Positions 8,820 to 17,235 of a stretch of 25,364 nucleotides of DNA are shown here, piece after piece (the first letter of the stretch is position 1; each line of letters starts with the position of its first letter). A model generated the notes under the pieces. That model was not told the DNA's origin and did no database searches. It saw only the letters and a list, made by a program, of their open reading frames with translations. The position numbers and the translations under genes are program-made. The stretch lies in assembly GCA_963575745.1 (NCBI GenBank), contig CAUYUJ010012114.1, forward strand, positions 412,568 through 437,931, read 5' to 3'. Source of the stretch: Prorocentrum cordatum. Lineage: Eukaryota > Sar > Dinophyceae > Prorocentrales > Prorocentraceae.

Positions 8820-9067
8820 CTCCGACACGATCGCCTCGGCCTTGTCCTCCTCAGCCAGCTGCACATTGCTGCTGAGATCGTGTATGATGGTGATTTTGCC
8901 TTTCTCGCCATTGCGCTCTACGTTCAGTTTGGCAAGGTTTACCATATCACCAGATGCCTCTATGGCCAGCACCTTGCTCGCGCCCTGCTTGGAGGCCATC
9001 AGCGATAGCAGCGCGCTCCCAGAACCGATGTCCACGACGCGCTTGCCCTCGACTACGCCTGCCACGG
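8820..9067 (-). CDS. Exon of a protein arginine methyltransferase-like enzyme (partial)
   Basis: On the minus strand about 82 codons encode a class I SAM-dependent methyltransferase core. VVDIGSGSALLSLMA is motif I (glycine-rich SAM loop). KVLAIEAS is post-I, with the acidic residue that contacts the ribose. KITIIHDLSS follows, and EAIVSE corresponds to the strand-four motif that in protein arginine methyltransferases ends in the first catalytic Glu. The spacing and the VxAIEAS and IVSE patterns favour the arginine methyltransferase family, perhaps a PRMT7-like branch, over small-molecule enzymes. The exon start is supported by a pyrimidine-rich stretch ending in TCCTCCAG just upstream (9068-9074). 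The other end lies at SE, directly followed by the CCT/GGA tract; no GT donor is there, although dinoflagellates also use GC and GA donors. The double-E loop and C-terminal barrel are absent. It could be a live gene with distant exons or an isolated fragment. Confidence 0.7.
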
Positions 9068-9474
9068 CTGGAGGACGAAATCACTGCAGAAACGTCAACT
9101 TTTGGAGGTCCCCGCAGATGTCTTGGATCTGCGCTGAACACCCCTCCCTGGCGCGCAGATCGCGCCAAGGGCGGCGCTGGAGACACCGCCAGGGGGGTCC
9201 ATCACGGATCCGAGAAATCCGCGCGGAGCTCCGAAAATGTATGTTCATGCAGTTGTTTCTTCTTCGAATGGCGTCCCAATAGAACTGGTTCCTGAGCATC
9301 GTTTAACCGATCCCTACCCCCTCCGGCATGGCATGAGCCCCACAGGCCGACTTACCCCGCCCCCCAGATGGGGATATTGGCTGTCCCCTTCGGGTTGCGA
9401 GGGGCATGTGTTGGGGATCTAGACGGGGATGGAGATGGGAATAGGGATCGGTTACATGATACAGTCAAACTGAT
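9068..9474. other. Likely intron or spacer next to the methyltransferase-like exon
   Basis: Directly right of the exon on the plus strand, so upstream in the minus-strand gene. A polypyrimidine plus CAG acceptor-like sequence adjoins the exon. No second exon with methyltransferase features was recognised. The G/A-rich stretch at 9420-9450 is short and unremarkable. Confidence 0.4.
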
Positions 9475-9588
9475 AGTAAGGATGCGCGATAAGGATGCAG
9501 GCCCCTCGGACGCCCACGACGAGGCTTGCCATCGAGCGGGGCTGGCCATCGAGAGTGGTCAAGAATGAACCGAAGAGGCAAGGATGCA
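9475..9588. repeat. Dispersed repeat, TAAGGATGCGCG family, copy 2
   Basis: Collinear with 7390-7504: GTAAGGATGCGCG, TAAGGATGCA, GCGGGGCTGGCCA and CCGAAGAGGCAAGGATG. It ends about 8 bp before the MITE-like element at 9596. Confidence 0.65.
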
Positions 9589-9595
9589 AAAGTAG

Positions 9596-9823
9596 AGGCC
9601 TCCTAGATGGGGTCCGAGTAGATGGGGTCGGAGGATCGCGCCGCATCGCCGATACATCAGCGATGATTCGACGATGCATCGACGATGTATTGGCGACGTC
9701 GGCGACGCATCGGCGACGCCGACGTGGACAAGATCGGGCTCCACATGGAGCCGTATCCCCGATGCGTCGGCTATGCGGCGCGATCCTCCGACACCAGTTA
9801 CTCCTACCCCATCTGGGAGGCCT
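9596..9823. mobile_element. Foldback/MITE family element, copy 2
   Basis: A 228-bp element whose ends are 18-bp inverted repeats with one mismatch (AGGCCTCCTAGATGGGGT on the left; AGGCCTCCCAGATGGGGT for the right end read in reverse). A perfect 18-bp subterminal inverted repeat pairs 9628-9645 with 9774-9791. The interior is rich in CATCGGCGA-like repeats. It shares termini and the subterminal block with 4478-4879, showing a mobile family. No protein and no clear target duplication. Confidence 0.75.
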
Positions 9824-10100
9824 AGAAAGGGTATCATTGGGAAGGTTACCCAACCTTACCATCGGTTTCGACCGTAAGTGGCACTCGTTCCTCTGCGAGT
9901 CGTTCAGCATCGCGTAGTGCCAGTCCTGACGGCGCGCCACAAGGGGCAAGGCCAAGGGCGGCGCCTCCCGGGAGGGCCGTGGCACTCCCACTCGCCACCG
10001 CCCGGACGTCCACTCCCCGTGCATCTGTCGGTGTCGTGCGTTTTGCAGGCTGGTCCAAGATTCAAAACATGCGCCTCGATGGTCCTCGCCGGAGGAGGGG
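9824..10100. other. Unassigned spacer
   Basis: No gene recognised. A small inverted repeat AAGGTT-ACCC-AACCTT lies near 9840. Long minus-strand frames are extensions of microsatellite frames. Confidence 0.5.
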
Positions 10101-10101
10101 G

Positions 10102-10160
<59 letters not shown>

Positions 10161-10170
10161 GAACAACAAG

Positions 10171-10268
<98 letters not shown>

Positions 10269-10269
10269 C
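10101..10269. repeat. Near-perfect AAC microsatellite
   Basis: About 56 AAC/CAA triplets interrupted only by two G substitutions near 10161 and 10170. Its purity suggests recent expansion. All three plus frames are stop-free. Confidence 0.97.
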
Positions 10270-10530
10270 GAGGAACAACCGCGCGTGAGTGCCCCACGGT
10301 CCCGGACCTCGTTCCCCGCGTTCTTCCCTAAGGCGGAACCGCGCGTCTGTGCCCCATTGGCCGGTTGGGACCCCCCCCAGCAACCAGCAACCAGCAACCA
10401 GCAACCAGGGGTTCCGTTCCCTGCTCCGCTGGCGAATTTGCTCGCTGAAGGGTGTGGACTCATCCTCCATGCCATTTTGCCGTGTCTGCACCAGCGAAGC
10501 TCCAGAATCTACGGAGTCCTATCGGATCCT
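10270..10530. repeat. Short local duplications
   Basis: GGAAC-AACCGCGCGTGAGTGCCCC-like and GGAACCGCGCGTCTGTGCCCC sequences recur about 65 bp apart (10272 and 10335). A run of four AGCAACC heptamers occupies about 10379-10408. No gene recognised. Confidence 0.6.
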
Positions 10531-10534
10531 TACG

Positions 10535-10672
10535 GGTGGATCCAGCTCTAATAGAATCCTATGATTGGTGGATCCAGCTCTAGTACAATCCTATTAGTGG
10601 TGGATCCACCTCTACTACAATCCTACTAACGGTGGATCCACCTCTACTACAATCCTAGTGGTGGTGGATCCA
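10535..10672. repeat. 32-bp GGTGGATCC tandem repeat at the retroelement's left edge
   Basis: GGTGGATCC occurs at 10535, 10567, 10599, 10631 and 10663, exactly 32 bp apart. The rest of each unit reads like ACCTCTACTACAATCCTA with drift. The array ends in GGATCCACAG, directly followed by the first recognisable reverse transcriptase codons. It may be the junction of an insertion that removed the 5' part, a terminal-type repeat, or an intron end (CACAG). Confidence 0.85.
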
Positions 10673-10673
10673 C

Positions 10674-11698
10674 AGGCTGATCTGGGACGGCACCGTTCCA
10701 AACCAGAGCTGCCCCAAGGAGGACCACCCGCCCGCTGACCAGCCGCGACACGAGGACCTGGCGCGCATCATCCTACGGTGGAAGGCCAGGATGCCGGGCA
10801 TGGACATCCTCCTCTCCAAGAAGGACGTCAAGGACGCCTTCTGGTGGGTCGTGATGCACGAGATGGACGCGTGCATTTTCGGCGCGGACTTGGAGGGGGG
10901 CAAGTGGGGCGTGGCAGCGCTGATCACGGCAGTCTACATGGTCTTGACGTTCGGTTGGACGGGCAGCCCGGGCGAGTGGATGATCTGGGCCTGGGTGGCA
11001 AAGTGCTATCATGCGGCGTACCGCCCGGCGAACACGAGGTGGGACCACAGCGCCCCCTTCCACAGCTCCTTACTGATAGACGATCAGATACTCGTGGAAC
11101 CCGACATCGGCACCAGGGCGGCGCAGAGCGGCGACAGGGCGCTGGAGGGGATCCGAGCTTGCTTGGGCAGGGACGCGATCAACGAGGAGAAGGACATTGA
11201 GGAAGGGGGCTGGGAGACCTCAAAGATATGCTGGGGCCTCCTGTACAGCACCAAGGAGAGCACGCTGGAGATGCCGGAGCCAAAGATCGAGAAAGCAGCG
11301 TACCTCCTAGCGGACCCCACCCTAGACTACGGCCAGCAGACCATCCCTGGAACTTTATGGAGGTCTATAGGGGGACCAGCAATATTGGTCCCTCGTCACG
11401 CCAGCTACGAGGCGCCTCGTCAGTCCGACCGACGCGCTCATGCGGGGCCGCCCGCGTAGGCTGGCGGGACCGAAGGGGGGCGACTTCCAGAGCGCGCTTG
11501 CCTGGACAGACTTCCGGCAGGCCACCGAGGTGGCGCGCCCCCTGGCAGCAGACAAGTCGAAGTGGAGCTCACGTTTCACAGGTGCCCTGCCAGGTGTGCT
11601 CTCGATCAATGAGAAGCTGGCGCTCCCGGGCTGGCACTACCGGGTGTTCTGGGCAACGGGGGGCGCGACGCCGCAGATGATCGCCACGGTCGACTGGG
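10674..11698 (+). pseudogene. YR-retroelement reverse transcriptase with start of RNase H
   Basis: The frame is open from RLIWDGTVPNQ (10674), so the ATG at 10791 is internal. Seen in order: KEDHPPADQPRHEDLARIIL; LLSKKDVKDAFWW, motif A with catalytic Asp (residue 12 counted from 10791); VLTFGWTGSPGEW, motif B of the FG-x3-SP type seen in YR elements; HSSLLIDDQILVEP, motif C with both Asp (residues 97-98) intact; then a wGL-Y-STKES block. After QQTIPG the frame shifts near 11345 and again near 11385. The third frame continues through YWSLVTPATRRLVSPTDALM to WHYRVFWATGGATPQMIATV, the start of RNase H. There the expected catalytic Asp is Gly (GGC for GAC, if the usual TGDAT holds). Coding stops at 11698, where a dispersed repeat begins. 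Two frameshifts mean this copy cannot make the full protein. Confidence 0.78.
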
Positions 11699-11700
11699 TG

Positions 11701-11845
11701 AATCCCACCAGCCCTTTGGGCGTGAGTGGTTTAGGGAGCCCTTTCTGTTCTCAACCCCCCTTCTTCCCCTTCGGGGAGGGGTTTACCCCTCCCCCTACCC
11801 CCTCCCCCTGGACCTGGAGAGGGGGTTTCGCGGGTCGTTGGAGGG
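11701..11845. repeat. Dispersed hairpin repeat, copy B
   Basis: Matches 6889-7030. Starts AATCCCACCAGCCCTTTGGG exactly where the RNase H reading stops, and has the same perfect 9-bp hairpin (11773-11794, TTTA loop) and the CCTGGACCTGGA element. Between the copies the hairpin is identical while flanks of the hairpin vary. Confidence 0.8.
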
Positions 11846-11946
11846 GTCTTTTTCGACTCATGGGAGGGCTAAAAAACGACACCCCTCACGAGGATTCTGG
11901 CCCCGACGGGGGGAGGGAGAAAAAAACCTCTCCTCTTCCTTGAAGC

Positions 11947-12096
11947 CAAAATCATTGATTTTACTACGGTTTTGGCCCCATTTTGGCCTCCTGAGGGAGC
12001 CGCGCTCATCTTCCTTCACAGCAAAATCATTGATTTTACGAAGGTTTTGGGCTCATTTTGTCCTTCTCAGGGGGCAGCGCTCATTTGCGCTTCTGA
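11947..12096. repeat. 75-bp tandem duplication
   Basis: CAAAATCATTGATTTTAC starts at 11947 and again at 12022. Each is followed by GGTTTTGG, an ATTTTG core and GCGCTCAT. AT-rich compared with its surroundings. Confidence 0.8.
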
Positions 12097-12099
12097 GGA

Positions 12100-12337
12100 G
12101 GTCGCAAGAGGCCCCAAGATGGCCCCAAGAGGCCCCCAGGAGGCTCCCAAGAGGCCTCCAAGAGGCCCCCAAGAGCCCCCAAGAGGCCCCAAGAGGCCCC
12201 CAAGAGGCCCCCAAGAGGCCCCCAAGAGGCCCCAAGAGGCCCCAAGAGGCCCCCAAGAGGCCCCCAAGAGGCCCCCAAGAGGCCCCCAAGAGGCCCCAGA
12301 GGCTCCAAGAGGCCCCCAAGAGGCCCCACGAGGAGCC
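12100..12337. repeat. AAGAGGCCCCC tandem array
   Basis: About twenty 11- or 12-bp units of AAGAGGCCCCC with small variants. It is the reverse complement of the motif in the array at 6049-6660. The frames spell PRGPQEAPKRP-type repeats on the plus strand and GLLGASWGPLG-type on the minus strand; neither is a gene. Confidence 0.92.
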
Positions 12338-12740
12338 CGAACGACTCACACCAGGACGAGGGGCCCGAACGACTCACACCACGAAGAGCCCGAACGACTC
12401 ACACCACAAGGAGGGGCCCGAACGACTCACACCAGGACGAGGCGCCCGAACGACTCACACCACGAGGAGCCCGAACGACTCACACCACGACGCGGGCCCC
12501 GAACGACTCACACCACGAGGAGCCCGAACGAGTCACACCAGGAGGAGGGGCCCGAACGACTCACACCAGGATGAGGGGCCCGAACAACTCACACCACGAG
12601 AAGCCCGAACGACTCACACCCGAAGAGCCCGAACGACTCACACCACGAAGAGCCCGAACGACTCACACCAGGAAGAAGGGCCCGAACGACTCACACCAGG
12701 ACGAGAAACCCCAAACGACTCAAATCACGAGGAGCGCTTT
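12336..12740. repeat. 25/28-bp CCCGAACGACTCACACCA tandem array
   Basis: Fifteen units share CGAACGACTCACACCA followed by a variable GA-rich end. Unit length is mostly 25 or 28 bp in mixed order, so frame periodicity is kept only partly. Divergence increases at the right end (CAAACGACTCAAATCACG). Confidence 0.92.
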
Positions 12741-12869
12741 CTCTCCCTCCTCCTCCGCCTCGTCCTTCTCCCGCATATGCGGGGCCAAGCGGACACACGC
12801 CTGAAAAACACGACTGTCGGCATGCTTCGCAAGAGTTGCTGCTGTGAGATGGGCTGGTGGGGAAACGCG

Positions 12870-13255
12870 ACACACATGGACCACCCGCCGCCCGGGTCGC
12901 GCCCGGACCCCGGACCCCGGATCCCGGAGCCCGGACCCCGGACTCCGGACCCCGGACCCCGGATCCCGGACCCCGGACCCCGGACCCCGGACCCCGGACC
13001 CCGGACCCCGGACCCCGGACCCTGGACCCCGGACCCCGGACCCCAGACCCGGGACCCCGGACCCCGGGCCCCGGGCCCCGGGCCCCGGAGCCCGGAGCCC
13101 GGAGCCCGCAGCCCGGAGCCCGGAGCCCGGAGCCCGGAGCCCGGAGCCCGGAGCCGAGAGCCCGGAGCCCGGAGCCCAGAGCCCGCAGCCCGGAGCCCGG
13201 AGCCCGGAGCCCGGAGCCCGGACCCCGGACCCCGGACCCTGGACCCCTGGCCCTG
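12870..13255. repeat. GGACCCC heptamer satellite, array 1
   Basis: Begins at a cap sequence ATGGACCACCCGCCGCCCGG, then about fifty heptamers. The first block (to ~13063) is GGACCCC, the middle block (~13063-13215) is GGAGCCC, and the last few units are GGACCCC again. The block-wise C/G change indicates local homogenisation. The minus strand is GGGGTCC and could form stacked G-quartets. Frames give PDPGPRT or GPGSGVR repeats and are not genes. Confidence 0.95.
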
Positions 13256-13313
13256 CACACCCCTGCAGGTAGACGGCCCAAGACAGGAGTAGACACTCAT
13301 AACATTTCGAGCT

Positions 13314-13440
13314 TCCCGCTGAGGCGACGTGCACACAGTATCTACAAATATCTATTCTTCAGGAATGGACGCTTTCCGAAATGATTGTGCTCCCGCCGAG
13401 GCACCGTGCACACAGTATCTGAAAATATCTTTTCTCGGCA
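13314..13440. repeat. 77-bp duplication with GTGCACACAGTATCT
   Basis: GAGGCGACGTGCACACAGTA (13321) recurs as GAGGCACCGTGCACACAGTA (13398), followed in both by AAATATCT. Just left of the hexamer array. Confidence 0.75.
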
Positions 13441-13491
13441 GTTTCTAAAAATATTGTTGTGCATCGGCTTCGTCGCAATTTCTTTGTGTCT

Positions 13492-14760
13492 ACGCCTCAG
13501 CCTGCCTCAGCCTCAGCCTTAGCCTGCTTCAGCATCAGCCTGCCTCAGCCTCAGCCTCAGCCTGCCTCAGCCTCAGCCTCAGCCTGCTTCAGCCTCAGCC
13601 TCAGCCTGCCTTCAGCCTCGGCCTCAGCCTCAGCCTGCCTCAGCCTCAGCCTGCATCAGCCTCAGCCTCAGCCTCAGCCTCAGCCTCAGCCTCAGCCTGC
13701 CTCAGCCTCAGCAGCCTCAGCCTCAGCCTCTGCCTCAGCCTCAGCCTCAGCCTCAGCCTCAGCCTGCCTCAGCCTCATCAGCCTCAGCCTCAGCCTCAGC
13801 CTCAGCCTGCCTCAGCCTCAGCCTCAGCCTGCCTCAGCCTCAGCCTCAGCCTGCCTCAGCCTCAGCCTGCCTCAGCATCAGCCTCAGCAGCTCAGCCTCA
13901 GCCTCAGCCTTCTCAGCCTCAGCCTCAGTCTGCCTTCAGCCTCGGCCTCAGCCTCAGCCAGCCTCAGCCTCAGCCAGCCTCAGCCTCAGCCTCAGCATCA
14001 GCCTGCCTCAGCCTCAGCCTCAGCCTCAGCCTCAGCCTGCTCAGCCTCAGCTCAGCCTTCAGCCTCAGCCTCAGTCAGCCTCATCAGCCTCCTCGCCTCA
14101 GCCTCAGCCTCAGCCTGCCTGCCTCAGCCTCAGCCTGCATCAGCCTCAGCCTCAGCCTCAGCCTGCCTCAGCTCAGCCTGCCTCAGCCTCAGCCTCAGCC
14201 TCAGCCATCAGCCTGCTTCAGCCTCAGCCTCAGCCTGCCTTCAGCCTCAGCCTCAGCCTCAGCTCTCAGCCTCAGCCTCCTCAGCCTGCCTCAGCATCAG
14301 CCTGCCTCAGCCTCAGCCTCAGCCTGCCTCAGCCTCAGCCTCAGCCTGCTTCAGCCTCAGCATCAATCTGCCTTCAGCCTCGGCCTCAGCCTCCGCCTGC
14401 CTCAGCCTCAGCCTGCATCAGCTTCAGCCTCAGCCTCAGCCTGCCTCAGCCTCAGCCTGCCTCAGCCTCAGCCTGAGCCTGCCTCAGCCTCAGCCTCAGC
14501 CTGCCTCAGCCTCAGCATCAATGTGCCTTCAGCCTCGGCCTCAGCCTCCGCCTGCTTCAGCCTCAGCCTCAGTCTGCCTGCAGCCTCGGCCTCAGCCTCA
14601 GCCTGCATCAGCCTCAGCCTCAGCCTCAGCCAGCCTCAGCCTCAGCCTCAGCCTCAGCCTGCTTCAGCCTCAGCCCCAGTCTGCCTTCAGCCTCGGCCTC
14701 AGCCTCAGCCTGCCTCAGCCCCAGCCTGCTTCAGCCTCAGCATCAGCCTGCCTCAGCATT
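13492..14760. repeat. CAGCCT hexamer array (~1.27 kb)
   Basis: CAGCCT repeats, regularly interrupted by TG insertions giving CAGCCTGCCTCAG. They also show scattered single-base gains or losses and recurring longer blocks such as CTGCCTTCAGCCTCGGCCTC. All three plus-strand frames are free of stops (QP, SA and LS dipeptides), so a 458-codon frame spans it despite indels. That indel tolerance argues against protein coding. Confidence 0.95.
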
Positions 14761-14774
14761 CAACATGTGGCCCG

Positions 14775-14965
14775 TCGAAGAACACGAAGTGGCCTACAGC
14801 TGGCTCCAGGCATTCAAAATCATGCCCAGGACTGAAATTCTGGGAACTCGAAGACCACGAAATGGGTTACAGTTGGCTCCGGGCATTCAAAATGTGGCCT
14901 GGGAATGGAATTCTGGGAACTCGAAGCGCACGAAGTGGCCTACAGTTGGCTACAGTTGGGTCGGA
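14775..14965. repeat. 73-bp tandem repeat
   Basis: TCGAAG followed by CACGAA starts at 14775, 14848 and 14921. Units carry CTACAG(C/T)TGGCTCC, GGCATTCAAAAT and GAATTCTGGGAACTCG-like sequence. The third unit is incomplete. It directly follows the hexamer array. Confidence 0.85.
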
Positions 14966-15108
14966 GTTCAACCGTCACCTTCGGCCTCCTGGACCGGGGG
15001 GGCGCCCGCAGGCGGCACCGACGATCAAGGGATAGTCAGCTACCTCGTCGCCCAACCACTTGCCTCACACCGAGAGTGCGTGGGGGTAGGGAGAAAATCG
15101 TTTCACCT

Positions 15109-15353
15109 CGCCACTGCGAAATACTTCCCGACCATCAACCCCTGCTCAATCGGCTGGCATGCGCAACTGGGTTTGTTTTCCAGGGTGAGCGGGCGCAAGG
15201 CCACCATGGGACTTACGGGCCACGCGGCCCCGCCTCCCAACCAAGTGCGCTATCCCCCATGCCTGATACCCATCTCCAGGTCACGGGGTGTGGCAAGCGC
15301 CGCTGCCGCGGGTAACGTGCCACGTGGTTGGTGCGAAAATCGAGAGCCGGTCT
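15109..15353. repeat. 245-bp direct repeat, copy 1
   Basis: Nearly identical to 16463-16705 (only a handful of substitutions and a 2-3 bp indel over 245 bp). Both copies run from CGCCACTGCGAAA to CGAGAGCCGGTCT. Such similarity in otherwise drifting DNA points to a recent duplication. Sequence inside has no recognised protein. Confidence 0.92.
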
Positions 15354-15990
15354 AGCTGCCCCCAGTCGCCGAATGCAGTCGATTCTGACAGTGTGCCCCA
15401 AGGAATGTGTGGAGTTGACACCATGAGAACAGGTGCCTGGCCCCCACCCTCGGTTGCCCTTTCAGCTGGTGGCCCACGAAGCTGAGTTCGTGGCCTGAAC
15501 CTGAACCACCTCAGAAGCCCCCGCCGACGCCCGAAATGCGCCAAAAACGCCCAAACACGCAATCGTGTCACAGGAGCGCGGGGCGCCAGCTCGACCTTCC
15601 CACTTGTTTGCGTTGGGTGGGCAACGAAGGCCACTGAGCAGCCTTTGGGCCGCGCCTTCCCCAAGCGGGCGCCTGAGGAAGGTGCGGTTTTTCTCCTACG
15701 GGGCGGAACGGCGCAGCCGTTTACATAACTAAACGGAACTGTATATACTCTGCTTTCGTCGAGCCCGAAAACTCGTACATCCTCCAGCTTCCATGGGAAC
15801 CCGCCAGACTTCCGCCAAGGACCCAGGGTCGGCTCCCAGAATGCAATTTACAATATACACTAACTTAAAACCGGGCGCGTTACGTTAGGGGGAGGGACAT
15901 CAAGGAGAAGAGGCCGGCGAGGGGGGGGCTGTGCCCATCCGAGGGAACGGGGCAGCCCCCCCCTCCCAAAAAAACGCTTCGGCCCACCAA
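15354..15990. other. Unassigned spacer with one small hairpin
   Basis: No gene recognised. A perfect inverted repeat CCGTTTA-CATAAC-TAAACGG lies at 15717-15736. An AT-rich patch (15840-15880) contains no obvious signal. The minus strand is open over 15900-16760 (286 codons), but that frame runs through a hairpin and the 245-bp repeat and has no known domain. Confidence 0.45.
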
Positions 15991-15996
15991 GGCCTT

Positions 15997-16062
15997 CCCC
16001 GCTCCGCGAATCCCATTGGGGGGTCGGGATCCCCGCTCTGCAGTGGGATTCGCGGAACGGGG
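15997..16062. repeat. Inverted repeat/hairpin, 22-bp arms
   Basis: Arm 15997-16018 (CCCCGCTCCGCGAATCCCAT then TG) pairs with 16041-16062 at 20 of 22 positions around a 22-bp loop. A G/C-rich motif of type GGAACGGGGC also occurs at about 15940 and 16055. Confidence 0.75.
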
Positions 16063-16430
16063 CGCCCCCCCAGGTGCCTCTTATCTTCGCGCTGGCGCCG
16101 GCAATGTGCACCCAGGGGGGCGTGGGTTGAAATGAGTGGGGGAGCAGGAAGAATGTGGAGTGGCGTTCCGCTCTGAAGCGTCCTCACAATCCGGCAAAAC
16201 CGCAACCCCTCCCAGGGGGCACCGCGCGTGCTGGACCAGGCACATGCGGCGCCCGATGTCGGCGCGCACATGTGAAAGGCCCATGTTTGTGTGTCTGTCG
16301 GAAAAACCCTTGACCGCGCTGCGCGGCTGGAGGGGGGATATCGCGCTCCCCGGCCGCCCCGAGGGCAAGGCCAGCCCGACTTGGCGCAAGCGCGACCGGT
16401 ACTTGGGATCTCGCCTCGGACGCGGGCGGA
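16063..16430. other. Unassigned spacer
   Basis: No feature recognised beyond open frames on both strands without motifs. Confidence 0.45.
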
Positions 16431-16431
16431 C

Positions 16432-16745
16432 ACGGCATACGCACGGCTCTCGGCACGGCGCTCGCCACTGCGAAACTTCCCGACCATCAACCCCTGCTCA
16501 ATCGGCTGACATGCGCAACTGGGTTTGTTTTCCAGGGTGAGCGGGCGCAAGGCCACCATGGGACTTACGGACCACACGGCCCCGCCTCCCAACCAAGTGC
16601 GCAATCCCCCATGCCTGATACCCATCTCCAGGTCACGGGGTGTGGCAAGCGCCGCTGCCGCGGGCAACGTGCCACGTGGTTGGTGCGAAAATCGAGAGCC
16701 GGTCTTTGCTCCCAGCACGGCATACGCACGGCTCTCGGCACGGCG
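16432..16745. repeat. 245-bp direct repeat, copy 2, with flanking 29-bp repeats
   Basis: The second copy of the 15109-15353 repeat (16463-16705) is flanked on both sides by CACGGCATACGCACGGCTCT followed by CGGCACGGCG (about 16434 and 16717). Copy 1 lacks these flanks. The arrangement looks like a partial tandem duplication with a ~283-bp period. Confidence 0.85.
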
Positions 16746-16900
16746 CCCAGCACCGCACACAGCACATCACCTGGCACGGCACAGCACGGCAACACCCTGC
16801 CACATAACATGGAACCTAAAGCGGCCCCGAACCGCACGCCCATCAGAACCCGAAGGGTGATTCTTCAAGGGAGGCCTTGCCTTGAAGGGCGGGAGCTCTT

Positions 16901-17174
16901 TCAAAATGGACTTCTCGCTTGAGCTCCCTTTGAGGCTCTCCGGAGGTGTCCCAGGGAGGGGCGCCGTGCGAGGCCGTCTGGGGGCTGAGGGGGCAACTAG
17001 AGAAGGCCACAGGATGAGGTTGAGGGCGGCTCCTTTTTCAAAATGTGGTCTTCGATTGAGCTCCCTTTGAAGTCCGCCAGAGGTGTCCCAGGGAGGGGCG
17101 CCGTGCGAGGCAGGGCCCGAGGCCTCTGGGGGCTGACGGGGCAACCAGAGAAGGCCACAGGATGAGGTTGAGGC
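16901..17174. repeat. 137-bp tandem duplication
   Basis: TCAAAATG starts at 16901 and 17038. Both units contain GAGCTCCCTTTGA, AGGTGTCCCAGGGAGGGGCG, CCGTGCGAGGC and AGAGAAGGCCACAGGATGAG. The second unit has ~17 bp extra around 17110. The minus strand stays open across both (16767-17321), which a 137-bp period would not preserve if coding in frame; taken as chance. Confidence 0.88.
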
Positions 17175-17235
17175 CGGATTCGCCGGATCTCGCTGGCTGG
17201 ATTCGCCGGATCTCGCCGGAGTCGCCGGATCTCGC
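17170..17235. repeat. TCGCCGGAT short tandem repeat
   Basis: Three to four imperfect copies of TTCGCCGGATCTCGC. Confidence 0.8.

Noticed and set aside
11970-11992. Spliced-leader relic (CCATTTTGGC)
   Set aside because: Only ten bases match the dinoflagellate spliced leader core, the following bases differ, and it lies inside a 75-bp tandem repeat whose other unit does not match.
12336-12740. CRISPR array
   Set aside because: Units are contiguous with only short degenerate ends, no unique spacers, and the context is eukaryotic satellite DNA.
11838-13292. 484-codon plus-strand ORF
   Set aside because: It runs through four unrelated tandem arrays (75 bp, 11 bp, 27 bp, heptamer) and changes character at each boundary; no domain.
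15740-15755. TATA-box-like GTATATACTC
   Set aside because: Single AT-rich hexamer with no gene next to it, and canonical TATA boxes are generally not used in dinoflagellates.
15900-16760. 286-codon minus-strand ORF
   Set aside because: Crosses a hairpin and the 245-bp duplicated repeat, has internal repeats of the same origin and no recognisable domain; high GC explains openness.
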